From a virus: a DNA stretch of 37,910 nucleotides. The stretch is taken from positions 1 to 37,910 of the IMG/VR virus record IMGVR_UViG_3300009149_000113; one strand, 5' to 3'. Every line of letters begins with the position of its first letter. Within the stretch, counting starts at the first letter, position 1. The translations under genes were made by a program, and so were the position numbers. The notes beneath the pieces are model-generated. The model ran no database searches and was not told the origin of the DNA. It worked only from the letters and a program-made list of their open reading frames with translations. Of this stretch, positions 24,596-32,906 are shown one piece after another.

Positions 24596-25107
24596 ATCCC
24601 TCTAAATTCACCGTCATTAACAGGTGCCGCAATTATACTTCGGTAGAAAGGTTTGTAACCTCCATACGTATGTTTATTATCACTAACAACTCGGCCGTCA
24701 TTTACAACTGAATAATATCTTACTCGGTCCTCAGTTTCATAATACCCTAAGTAATCACCATAATCAATGTCGATATTTAACTCATCTAATGATTCTTGAT
24801 AGACACCCACTTTTAAGTTCCCGGGCTCCATTTGAGATAAGTTAGAACTAGCATAATTTTGATTATCAGGTGACTCAATGGTAACATAACCTTTAAACTC
24901 TACAGGTGGTAAAAATTGTATTCCATCTTCTAATGATTCACCATAAACATCGTCAGTTTTTGTTTTTTGTCGGTCAACCCGATATAAAACTATAGTAAAA
25001 TGCATGTCACCCTCAAGCCATTCTCGACCCATACTTTGTTCTAAACCAAAATCTTCGGACCCAAAAAACTTCTCTAATCGTGTTATAGGTATCTTTCTGT
25101 TACTCAT
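24592..25107 (-). CDS. Possible neck/head-completion protein
   Basis: The 171-aa protein is not clearly recognised. It is strand-rich: MHFTIVLYRVDRQKTKTDDV, then VEFKGYVTIESPDNQ, LDELNIDIDYGDYLGYY and RYYSVVNDGRVV. This outline, with an early D-x-Y-G-E motif and a later G-D-Y-L-G, resembles gp14-type neck or head-closure proteins, which join the portal to the tail. It is first in the three-gene unit that continues with the zinc-ribbon and gp15-like genes. The ATG at 25107 is preceded by TATTTATC (5 nt away) and TATTTATA (31 nt away). Structural role: likely. Neck: a guess from order. Confidence 0.4.
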   Translation of the reverse strand: MSNRKIPITRLEKFFGSEDFGLEQSMGREWLEGDMHFTIVLYRVDRQKTKTDDVYGESLEDGIQFLPPVEFKGYVTIESPDNQNYASSNLSQMEPGNLKVGVYQESLDELNIDIDYGDYLGYYETEDRVRYYSVVNDGRVVSDNKHTYGGYKPFYRSIIAAPVNDGEFRGI

Positions 25108-25112
25108 ATATT

Positions 25113-25120
25113 GATAAATA
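25113..25120 (-). promoter_or_regulatory. TATTTATC motif directly before the 171-aa gene
   Basis: On the minus strand GTATTTATCAATAT runs into the ATG, with 5 nt between. This is too close for an ordinary leader, so the more distant copy at 25139-25146 may be the active one. Confidence 0.3.
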
Positions 25121-25138
25121 CATAGTTTATTGTTATAT

Positions 25139-25146
25139 TATAAATA
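25139..25146 (-). promoter_or_regulatory. TATTTATA motif 31 nt upstream of the 171-aa gene
   Basis: On the minus strand TATTTATAATATAAC stands 31 nt from the ATG at 25107, a spacing like those of sheath and tube. On the plus strand the same bases read TATAAATA, 7 nt before the helicase ATG at 25154, so the direction of action is not certain. Confidence 0.4.
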
Positions 25147-25153
25147 TCTCAAT

Positions 25154-26917
25154 ATGGAAAGTAATAAAGATAAATTATCCAAAATACCTGAAGTAAGGGC
25201 TCAACGTATATTAGAAGTATACGATGGGTTCAATAACTATATACAATCTATTCAAAAGAAGTTTAGAGAACAGAAACATTTTAAACTCACAAGAGCCCAA
25301 TCAGACTATATTAATACTTACCATAATCTTGTCCCAAAAATAGCAAGAAAATGGGTTGATTTAGATAGTTATTTTGGTAAAAAAATGATGGAGGATAAGT
25401 TACTTACAAAAGTACCTGAAAAAATATTTGTTGAAAAACTTTTAGTTGAAAAAGATAAGTCCTTTCACATTTGGGGTAAAATCTTTGAGAGTGAAAAATT
25501 ACACTCATTTTGGTTACCTCGTGTATCATTGATTAAAACTCAAGAGAACCTAAAAGTATCGATTGACTATTCAAAATATTCTCATCGTCCACCGTTAGAA
25601 CATCAGATAGAGTCAATTGAAAAATTGGCAACACATGATAAATATATTTTAGCGGATGATATGGGTTTAGGTAAAACTACTTCTACAGTAATAGCCGCTT
25701 TAGAATCTGGAGTAGAAAGAGTTTTAATTGTTTGTCCGGCATCTTTAAAATTTAATTGGAAAAGAGAAATTGAAAATTATACTGATAAAACAATATCAAT
25801 TGTTGAGGGTAAGAAATGGGAGAGCGCCGACTTTGTAATAATAAATTACGATATTTTAAAAAATTTCCATGACTTAAAAAATAAAGAAGAATCTATTATT
25901 CTACAAGAAGGGTTTGATTTAGTAGTTGTGGATGAGGCCCATTATATACAAAATGTACAAGCTAAACGAACTAAACTTATTAACGACATAATTAATTCAA
26001 TAGGTAAAGTGTGGTTATTAACGGGAACCCCAATGACATCGAGGCCTATAAATTATTATAATTTACTAAATTTAGTTGAGTCCCCCGTTGCATATAATTG
26101 GATGGCTTATGTTATTAGATATTGTGAGAGGTACCAATTTAATGTAGGTAACCGTAGAGTTTGGAACGTAAATGGGTCATCTAATTTAACTGAACTACGT
26201 GATAGAACTAAAACCCATGTACTACGAAGATTAAAACAAGACATTTTAGATTTACCTGATAAAATAATTACACCAATTTATTTAAATTTAAAGTCTAGAG
26301 ACTATGAAGGACTAATGAGTGAATATTATAATTGGATTGAAGATGACAGTGAACAGAAATCATTAACCGTTCAATTCTCTAAACTAATGAAAGTAAGACA
26401 AGTCATCGCTGAGAGTAAAGTCAATGAGACCTGTGAATTAGTTGAAAATATAATTGAGCAGGGGAAAAAAGTTATTGTATTCACAAATTTTACTAACGTT
26501 TTAAATAGAATAACCGACCATTTCGGGAACAAAGCGGTTAAGTTAGATGGAAAAATGAGTAAAATTGCCAGACAAAACTCGGTAGACCAATTCCAAGAAA
26601 ATGATAAAATTAAAGTCTTTGTCGGTAATTTAAAAGCTGCTGGTGTTGGAATAACATTAACGGCTGCGGAAGCCGTTATAATGAATGACTTATCTTTTGT
26701 ACCTTCAGACCACTCACAAGCCGAAGATAGGGCATATCGATATGGTCAAAATTCAAATGTTTCAGTATTTTACCCAATCTTTGAAAATTCTATTGAAGGG
26801 GCGATTTATGATATTTTGTCTCGAAAAAAGAATATATTTGAGACAGTTATGGGTGATAACGAAGATAGAGGAGACATTATGGAACAAATTATAAATCAAA
26901 TATCAGTAAGACGATGA
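25154..26917 (+). CDS. SNF2-family DNA helicase/translocase
   Basis: The 587-aa protein is an ATP-dependent DNA translocase that could remodel replication forks or recombination intermediates, a job that UvsW does in T4. Motifs: Q-motif-like LEHQIESIEKL around 148-158, Walker A DDMGLGKT (168-175), DEAH box at 260-263, TGTP at 290-293, motif V GVGITLTAAE around 497-506, and motif VI QAEDRAYRYGQ (522-532). The VVDEAHYIQN context and the RAYRYGQ form are those of SNF2/SMARCAL1-type enzymes rather than of UvsW. The N-terminal 140 residues are a private accessory domain. I start at ATG 25154; an upstream TTG at 25130 is open but overlaps the promoter region. Confidence 0.85.
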   Translation: MESNKDKLSKIPEVRAQRILEVYDGFNNYIQSIQKKFREQKHFKLTRAQSDYINTYHNLVPKIARKWVDLDSYFGKKMMEDKLLTKVPEKIFVEKLLVEKDKSFHIWGKIFESEKLHSFWLPRVSLIKTQENLKVSIDYSKYSHRPPLEHQIESIEKLATHDKYILADDMGLGKTTSTVIAALESGVERVLIVCPASLKFNWKREIENYTDKTISIVEGKKWESADFVIINYDILKNFHDLKNKEESIILQEGFDLVVVDEAHYIQNVQAKRTKLINDIINSIGKVWLLTGTPMTSRPINYYNLLNLVESPVAYNWMAYVIRYCERYQFNVGNRRVWNVNGSSNLTELRDRTKTHVLRRLKQDILDLPDKIITPIYLNLKSRDYEGLMSEYYNWIEDDSEQKSLTVQFSKLMKVRQVIAESKVNETCELVENIIEQGKKVIVFTNFTNVLNRITDHFGNKAVKLDGKMSKIARQNSVDQFQENDKIKVFVGNLKAAGVGITLTAAEAVIMNDLSFVPSDHSQAEDRAYRYGQNSNVSVFYPIFENSIEGAIYDILSRKKNIFETVMGDNEDRGDIMEQIINQISVRR

Positions 26918-26935
26918 AGATTTCTAATTGACCAT

Positions 26936-26943
26936 TATTTATA
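26936..26943 (+). promoter_or_regulatory. TATTTATA motif upstream of the superoxide dismutase fusion gene
   Basis: TATTTATAATTAAAAGAAA is followed at once by ATG, with 11 nt between TATTTATA and the start. It is almost the same text as the copy upstream of the tape measure on the other strand. It suggests that the gene is expressed with the virion genes. Confidence 0.5.
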
Positions 26944-26954
26944 ATTAAAAGAAA

Positions 26955-28517
26955 ATGAAGTTCAAAAGATTAATAAATAAAATCTCATTTATAGAACATA
27001 AATTAAATAGCCGAGAAGAATTAACAGAAGTTAATCACAAAAACTCGCAATTCCCTAAAGAAATTTTAACAGAAATGAAAAAAATAGGTATTGAAAAATT
27101 GCCGTACTCTTATTCTGCCTTAGAGAGATTTATAGACTCAGAAACTATGGATACTCACTATAACAAACACTATAAAGGATACGTAAAAAAATTAAATGAC
27201 GCTCTATCAAGTAAAATTGATGGAGATATTGGATTAGAACAAATAATAAAAGGCATATCGAGATATAATAAAACAATCAGAGACAATGGTGGAGGAGTAT
27301 TTAACCACTCACTTTTTTGGAAAATCATGTCACCTGAAAAACAAAAAGCTCATGGAGAAATCTACAATAAGATAATCAAAGATTTTGATAATTTTCCAAA
27401 ATTTAAAAAAATATTTAGTAATGAGGCACTTAAAAACTTCGGGTCTGGATGGACATGGTTGGTTCTGACTAAATCGGGTAGATTAAAAGTTATGTCAACA
27501 CCGAACCAAGATAACCCATTAATGGATGTTGTAAAAAATGGTGGTTATCCATTACTTTGTTTAGATACATGGGAACACGCATATTACTTAAAATATCGTA
27601 ATAAAAGAGATGATTATATAAGGAATTTTTGGTCGGTAATTAATTGGGATTACGTTAACGAATTATACGTATCTCAAACATCAAAAAAATTAAATGAGAC
27701 AAAAATCGTAAAAAGTATTATCTCTGAAGGGGCAAGTGCCGGATGTAATAGAAATCAAGTTCAAACATATAGACGACTATTTAATACTAATCCTGAAATT
27801 AAAAAACGTTTTATGTATACCATTATGGATATATTAAAAGAGGTCTTTTCAGAATATTGGTATGAAAAAAATAAGTACTCTGAAGGTCAAATGTCAGGTA
27901 TTTACGATTACGAACAAAAAGGTCGTTCAGTTATTAATAAATTAAACACTAATTATACTGCGTTTTGTACATTAGTTAGTGATATTAATAAGTACTTAAG
28001 AAAATATGGTATCGATGCCATTAATTTTAACGATAAAAACCGTAACCAACAATTATCGGAAGTAGATAGATTAAATAAATATTTAGTTGAATTAAGATAT
28101 AGCATTTTTAATTCAGACTCCCCAACATTTAAAACTATCATGTCTGGTTTAGATAAAACTAATAAGTTTGGTGATAAACGTGAAGTAGATGCGGTTGTAA
28201 GTTTAAGAGAAATTTTTAAAACCGAGAAAGTTAAAAAAGTTGGGGAATTAGGTGATGTTGATGATATGATTAAAGGTATTGATGCAATTGTCCAATTACC
28301 TGAAGGGTCTAAAACCATACAAATAAAACCATTTAACGGTGTTAATAAACGAAACGGTAAAGTGGTTGTTTATGGTACTGGTAACGTTAAGCCCTATAAA
28401 ACAGATTACTTAGTTTTCCATAGTGATAAGTTAGGAACTGTTGTTTTTGAGAATAATTCTACCAAAATAATTAACGGTAGATACGTTTTTAACGAATCAT
28501 CTGAATATATTAATTAA
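26955..28517 (+). CDS. Mn-type superoxide dismutase fused to a PD-(D/E)XK-like C-terminal domain
   Basis: The 520-aa protein combines two unrelated parts. Residues about 48-240 are an Fe/Mn superoxide dismutase: LPYSYSALERFIDSETMDTH, FNHSLFW, FGSGWTWLVL, STPNQDNPLM and LDTWEHAYYLKYRNKRDDYI. The four metal ligands are present (His68, His118, Asp204, His208). Gly114 and Gln185 are at the positions typical of manganese enzymes. It would convert superoxide to peroxide and oxygen in the cytoplasm; no signal peptide is seen. Residues about 410-500 resemble a PD-(D/E)XK nuclease core: Glu410, G-I-D at 441-443, I-Q-I-K at 455-458 and a following TDYLVF strand. Residues 250-400 are helical and unassigned. 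It lies between the SNF2 and neck genes. The SOD is near certain, the nuclease fold moderate. Confidence 0.85.
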   Translation: MKFKRLINKISFIEHKLNSREELTEVNHKNSQFPKEILTEMKKIGIEKLPYSYSALERFIDSETMDTHYNKHYKGYVKKLNDALSSKIDGDIGLEQIIKGISRYNKTIRDNGGGVFNHSLFWKIMSPEKQKAHGEIYNKIIKDFDNFPKFKKIFSNEALKNFGSGWTWLVLTKSGRLKVMSTPNQDNPLMDVVKNGGYPLLCLDTWEHAYYLKYRNKRDDYIRNFWSVINWDYVNELYVSQTSKKLNETKIVKSIISEGASAGCNRNQVQTYRRLFNTNPEIKKRFMYTIMDILKEVFSEYWYEKNKYSEGQMSGIYDYEQKGRSVINKLNTNYTAFCTLVSDINKYLRKYGIDAINFNDKNRNQQLSEVDRLNKYLVELRYSIFNSDSPTFKTIMSGLDKTNKFGDKREVDAVVSLREIFKTEKVKKVGELGDVDDMIKGIDAIVQLPEGSKTIQIKPFNGVNKRNGKVVVYGTGNVKPYKTDYLVFHSDKLGTVVFENNSTKIINGRYVFNESSEYIN

Positions 28518-28526
28518 AGAAATGTA

Positions 28527-28552
28527 GTTTTCTTAATATTTATAAAGAAAAC
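28527..28552 (+). promoter_or_regulatory. Inverted repeat around a TATTTATA motif before the neck gene
   Basis: GTTTTCTT (28527-28534) and AAGAAAAC (28545-28552) form a perfect 8-bp inverted repeat that encloses AATATTTATA. TATTTATA itself is at 28537-28544, 14 nt before the gp13-like ATG. It may be a hairpin ending the dismutase mRNA, a protein-binding palindrome over the promoter, or both. Confidence 0.45.
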
Positions 28553-28558
28553 ATACAT

Positions 28559-29671
28559 ATGTCAGTAATTAATGAACCACAAAGAACAAAACTATATACT
28601 CGTGTAAAACACCTACTAGGTGCACCAATACGTAGTGTAGAAGTCGAAGATGAAATGATGGACTCACTATTAGAGTTTTCAATTCAAGATTACGCCCAAT
28701 ATGTGAATGATTGGTTAATTGAATCACAATGGACATCTCTTTATGGGATGAACTTAGATGAAGAATCCGTCACAAGGGCATTTACCACACGTTCCTTAGA
28801 TTGGGAAACTCAATACACTTACGCATATTCTAAAATTGTTGGACTACAAGCGGGTGGTGACTATATACTTAAAAGGGATTATATTAACCTCGTAAACGGT
28901 CAACAAATATATGAAATACCCGCAGGTAGAGAAGTTAATGAAATTTTATGGTTTACTCGTGCGGAGTTAGACGCGGCTTTTTTCGACCTATTTATGGGTG
29001 GTATGGGAGGCATGGGTGGTGGAGGTCTCGGTGGTGGTGCCGGTTTCTCACAAATGGGTTCAGCTGGAAATTATGCTATAACACCCGCATTTGATATATT
29101 ACTTAGAATGCAAGACATAAATTTAAAACGAAGAATTATAAGTGGTGAGTTAACATACCGTATTACTGCACTTCCTGAAGATAAAAAAGCACTACATCTT
29201 TATAATGTGCCTGGTGGGGAGTTTGATTTTGGTAATATAGCAAATAACGAATATAAAGTATGGTATTGGTATTATGAGACCGATGATAGGGAAGATTGTT
29301 TAGCAAATAACCCTGACGTTGTTAGATTACCTTCCGATATACCTATTGATGAGATGTTATGGGCGGAGTTAAATAACCCAGCACAGGCTTGGGTTAGGAA
29401 ATGGTTTGTCGCATACGTTAAAGAAACTTTAGGTCGTGTCCGAGGTAAATTTAGTGGTAATTTAAAGACACCTGATTCTGAAGTCACAATGGATTATGAT
29501 TCATTACTTACAGAGGCTAAGGACGAAAAAAGTAAATTAATGGAAGAGTTAATTGCTAGGTTAGAAAGATTAAGACCAGATAAAATGATGGAAAGAGAGG
29601 CTAATTTAGCTGAAAACCTTAATAAATCATTACAGTACCGAGCTCTACCTCGTCAAATGTATGTAATATAA
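28559..29671 (+). CDS. gp13-like neck / head-completion protein
   Basis: The 370-aa protein would sit in the head-tail connector. The N-terminus (LYTRVKHLLGAPIRSVEVED, then MMDSLLEFSIQDYAQYVND) is the typical start of T4 gp13-type neck proteins, in which a first helix is followed by LGAP and a V-E-V-x-D strand. A Gly/Met-rich loop (MGGMGGMGGGGLGGGAG) lies at about residues 142-158. The C-terminal half contains AWVRKWFVAYVKETLGRVRG and ends in a helix. T4 gp13 has 309 aa; the extra length is mainly the loop and C-terminus. It is followed after 1 nt by the 111-aa gene. Confidence 0.65.
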   Translation: MSVINEPQRTKLYTRVKHLLGAPIRSVEVEDEMMDSLLEFSIQDYAQYVNDWLIESQWTSLYGMNLDEESVTRAFTTRSLDWETQYTYAYSKIVGLQAGGDYILKRDYINLVNGQQIYEIPAGREVNEILWFTRAELDAAFFDLFMGGMGGMGGGGLGGGAGFSQMGSAGNYAITPAFDILLRMQDINLKRRIISGELTYRITALPEDKKALHLYNVPGGEFDFGNIANNEYKVWYWYYETDDREDCLANNPDVVRLPSDIPIDEMLWAELNNPAQAWVRKWFVAYVKETLGRVRGKFSGNLKTPDSEVTMDYDSLLTEAKDEKSKLMEELIARLERLRPDKMMEREANLAENLNKSLQYRALPRQMYVI

Positions 29672-29672
29672 T

Positions 29673-30008
29673 ATGGGAATCTCAAAATCATACCCAATAA
29701 AAAAAATAATAAACGGTCAAGAAAAGTTTATTTCAGACTCTATAATTGTGAACGGATTAAACTACACAACTAATGGAGAAGGGGTAATTATTGTAAAAAA
29801 TAAAATTAATGTTAGTACTATAACATTAGATAACACTACGACTAACCACATAACTATTAAGTCTATGTGTGATACCATTATAAAAACAGACAAACTAATC
29901 GATGAAGAATATGAAGAAATTCAACTAGAAAGGTTTGCTTCTGTAGAATTAAAGTTCGTTGGAGATAATTGGTATGTTATGTCTTCTGACGGATTAAAGA
30001 ATTCATAA
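29673..30008 (+). CDS. Small fibre-like structural protein
   Basis: The 111-aa protein is strand-rich and has a pattern often seen in phage fibre or decoration proteins: ITIKSMCDTIIKTD, then a short acidic turn and SVELKFVGDNWYVMSSDG at the end. The final hydrophobic W-Y-V-x-S-S-D-G motif is like the tips of beta-structured fibre repeats. It begins 1 nt after the stop of the gp13-like gene, so it is made with the neck protein, and may be a whisker or collar part. Its last 32 bp overlap the end of the convergent DNA polymerase gene. No specific family is claimed. Confidence 0.5.
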   Translation: MGISKSYPIKKIINGQEKFISDSIIVNGLNYTTNGEGVIIVKNKINVSTITLDNTTTNHITIKSMCDTIIKTDKLIDEEYEEIQLERFASVELKFVGDNWYVMSSDGLKNS

Positions 30009-32808
30009 TTTCCATATTCTTATTAACATATTTCTCATCTACTAATTTAGTAGTGTTTTCTAAGTACATATAAAACGGGCTTATATTAACATCATTCCAA
30101 AATCTAATTTCTGGTTCTGATAAAGTTAAAACCTCATCTAAATTATCTTGACTACCTTCTTTCATTGGGAAACCTCTAACTAATTCTGTTTGAGATTTTG
30201 TGAAAAATGGTCGGTCTTCAGGGTTGTCGATTAATACTTCACTACGAATATCAGGAGAAAAAACTACTAATAAGGGCTCAATACGTTTATTAAACGCCGC
30301 CATATATCTAGGGATATTATATTCACCTAATTTGTCAGGTGTTTCACTAATATATTTATCATCAATCAAGTAACAATTAAGTACAATTTCGGAAGAGTCA
30401 GGAGGCATTGGTTTCCCATTAACAATAGCATATTCTCTCTTTTCAGCTGCGGTTGCGCTCCACTTATTTTTTTTCTGTACGTCACCATGAGACTTTCTTT
30501 CTCCATTATTGACATAGTAGATAGTGTCACCTAAACCAACATTTAACTTATGTTTTATAGATAATTCCATGTGAGCTTGTCTTGACATTAAAGAACCTGA
30601 TTTAGTTCTTTTTTTCATATGTAATTTATAATCACCGATACTTTGTTTTACACGAGATTTGTTGGCTATTTTAGAAATTGGTATTTGTAAGTTATAGATT
30701 TTATCAACATACTCATAATAAAAATCTAAGAACTCGTGACCTTTACCATCTAATAATAGTCTTAACCCGTGGTCCAAAAACTCAGCAACATATGTGGGTA
30801 GTTTTTTAGATTTAATACTATTTCCCGTTAATTTAACTTTACCTGTGTCAGTAAGTAACGCGTAGTTTTTACGTGCAACATTTATAGTTGATGGCCATAC
30901 CCCATCAGTATCTAACCCCATTTCTCCCCTCATGAATATATCGTTGTATTCCGCAACATCTGCTTCTGTACCGATGTATTCTTTACCTTCGACAACTAAA
31001 CCATTTAAACCTTTACCTATGTATGTATGTTTTTCACGTTCAGGTGGTGAGGAAAAGTTAACCCCATCAGTATCCATTACAAGAGGATTATACCCGCGTT
31101 TCATAAACCACATAATCATTTGTCTAAGATATTGTCGACCAGTACACGTAATTTGTTCACCCATATCCATATCTCCCCATGGAAATACATGAGGGGCAGA
31201 TAATGAACCAAAGAAAGCGTTAATGAATATTTTAATCGGTAATTGTTTACGGTTATACTTCTTAGATTGCTCAGGGTCGGATACGTATAAATCTGAGGCT
31301 AACTGTTTATAGTTAATACGGGTATCTCTAAAGTACTTCAACATACTCTTCATTGCCCCCGTTACATCACACTTAGGGAACACATCATGGACTAACTGTA
31401 TTGATGGGTATAGTGAGGAGTAATCTAATTTTAAAACGTCCGTAGAGTACCCAACGGCTAATAATCTTGAGAGTCCCCCGGTAAATGGTCTCTTCTCACC
31501 TTTCTTAGGGATAGCTAAATTATGTTTATATGACCATGCTGCCATAATCATCTTCCATAATGTAGCTGTACCCATAGTAGATAGTCGTTCATATGTGGTA
31601 GGAACCAGTTTAGAGAGTAGAAAATTTGCTTGATTAAATTCTTCATCAACAATCATAGTCTCCCATATATCATCATAAAGATATCTCTCAATAATATAGT
31701 TACCGTTTACCTTCTCGTAATGGCCTGGAAATCTTTCCATTAGGTCTTCAGTTCCTGTTGACCCAACTTCTTTATAACCACCCGTCTTAGGATTAAAATA
31801 ATAGTCTTTATTGTCAAAATAAATTTTACCAATTTTATCTCCCTCAACATAAACTCTGTTTTCTTTTTCCGCTCCGATGAATTTAGTGATATATTTAAGT
31901 CCCCAACTTTTAATGTCTGAATTAATTGCTTGGGTTCTTCTAACGGCATGCGCAATATCAATGATATTATACCCCCACATCATTGTTTGAGTATATGGCT
32001 CCATTTCATTAGCCAATTTTAACATACCTTCTTTCTGTCTTAATTTTTGTTTAGGATTTAATGTTTTAGATATTTTTTTGATATCTAATCCTAATATTTC
32101 GGCTCTACGAATAATAAAGGGGAAATCGAAAAACGCTGAATTATATCCTCCGATTAACGATGGTTTAATAAATGATATAATATCAAAAAACTCAATAATT
32201 AATTTACGTTCTTCTTCGTCATTCTCACACGCAATAACCTTTTCAAACCCTTTATTGTCTTTCATACCTATCATGAAAATTCTACTTTCTTCTGGAGATA
32301 GTCCCGTTGTCTCAATATCGAATACGAACCTATGTACCTCATCATACTCATCAAACCCTTTAAAAAGTCTTTTATTTTTTTGTATGAGATATTGTTCCGC
32401 GGGTGCTAGAATCATTATATAGTCGGAATTACCTCGACCCCATGGGTCTAACCCACCACCCTTAAAGAAGTTCACTAAGTTACTATATGTTTTAGTTGTT
32501 TTAACTAAATATTTTAAACCTTCTTCCATTCGTGAATCATTATGTGTATCTAACGTTTCTATGATAATACCATGTGTAGACATGGCTTGTTTCTGAGCAG
32601 ATTTAGACCCACCATAAAAGTTAATTCCTTGTAGGTTACCTACCCAAGCGAATGGGATAAATGTGTCTGATTTTATTGTTTTACCCTGAAGAGGGTCTTG
32701 AATTACTTTGAATATTTTTCCTGATGCGTAATCATATTCTAACGCTACTATATACTTTTCAGGGTCTTCTCCGTTAAGGAAGATTTCAATTTCTTCTTGT
32801 GATACCAT
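29977..32808 (-). CDS. 43: Family B DNA polymerase (gp43-like)
   Basis: The 943-aa replicative polymerase has a 3'-5' exonuclease: Exo I FDIETTGL (Asp164, Glu166), Exo II GYNSAFFDFP (Asp228), Exo III around YLYDD (376-380). The polymerase motifs are A LDYSSLYPSI (Asp462), B around KIFINAFFGSLSAPH (526-540), and C MDTDGVNF (Asp579, Asp581). Motif C has Gly in place of the usual Ser after DTD. A segment of about 60 residues (about 310-372) is inserted before Exo III. T4 gp43 has 898 aa. It is transcribed on its own from a Bacteroidota-type promoter at 32906-32876, and its end overlaps a convergent gene by 32 bp. It would work with the gp32-type SSB encoded at the left end of the window. Confidence 0.92.
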   Translation of the reverse strand: MVSQEEIEIFLNGEDPEKYIVALEYDYASGKIFKVIQDPLQGKTIKSDTFIPFAWVGNLQGINFYGGSKSAQKQAMSTHGIIIETLDTHNDSRMEEGLKYLVKTTKTYSNLVNFFKGGGLDPWGRGNSDYIMILAPAEQYLIQKNKRLFKGFDEYDEVHRFVFDIETTGLSPEESRIFMIGMKDNKGFEKVIACENDEEERKLIIEFFDIISFIKPSLIGGYNSAFFDFPFIIRRAEILGLDIKKISKTLNPKQKLRQKEGMLKLANEMEPYTQTMMWGYNIIDIAHAVRRTQAINSDIKSWGLKYITKFIGAEKENRVYVEGDKIGKIYFDNKDYYFNPKTGGYKEVGSTGTEDLMERFPGHYEKVNGNYIIERYLYDDIWETMIVDEEFNQANFLLSKLVPTTYERLSTMGTATLWKMIMAAWSYKHNLAIPKKGEKRPFTGGLSRLLAVGYSTDVLKLDYSSLYPSIQLVHDVFPKCDVTGAMKSMLKYFRDTRINYKQLASDLYVSDPEQSKKYNRKQLPIKIFINAFFGSLSAPHVFPWGDMDMGEQITCTGRQYLRQMIMWFMKRGYNPLVMDTDGVNFSSPPEREKHTYIGKGLNGLVVEGKEYIGTEADVAEYNDIFMRGEMGLDTDGVWPSTINVARKNYALLTDTGKVKLTGNSIKSKKLPTYVAEFLDHGLRLLLDGKGHEFLDFYYEYVDKIYNLQIPISKIANKSRVKQSIGDYKLHMKKRTKSGSLMSRQAHMELSIKHKLNVGLGDTIYYVNNGERKSHGDVQKKNKWSATAAEKREYAIVNGKPMPPDSSEIVLNCYLIDDKYISETPDKLGEYNIPRYMAAFNKRIEPLLVVFSPDIRSEVLIDNPEDRPFFTKSQTELVRGFPMKEGSQDNLDEVLTLSEPEIRFWNDVNISPFYMYLENTTKLVDEKYVNKNMEIMNSLIRQKT

Positions 32809-32875
32809 AATATTTGTTTTTCGTTTGAGACATTTACTCGTATCGTATTGATGCGATTACTCTTTAACACTTAAA

Positions 32876-32906
32876 CAAAGGTAAGGTAAGTTATTGAAGT
32901 TGTCAA
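32876..32906 (-). promoter_or_regulatory. Bacteroidota-type promoter of the DNA polymerase gene
   Basis: On the minus strand TTG (32906-32904), a 20-nt spacer and TACCTTTG (32883-32876) give a full match to the TTG-N19/20-TAnnTTTG promoter of Bacteroidota housekeeping sigma factor. It lies about 67 nt before the polymerase ATG and touches the stop of the 117-aa gene. No TATTTAT motif is present, so this is probably an early gene read by host polymerase. Confidence 0.65.

Noticed and set aside
25130-25153. TTG start adding eight residues to the SNF2 helicase
   Set aside because: It runs through the AT-rich promoter region; the ATG at 25154 with an A-rich leader is better.
27953-28318. Minus-strand open frame of 121 codons
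   Set aside because: It is antisense to the C-terminal part of the dismutase fusion, with no leader motif and no recognisable family.
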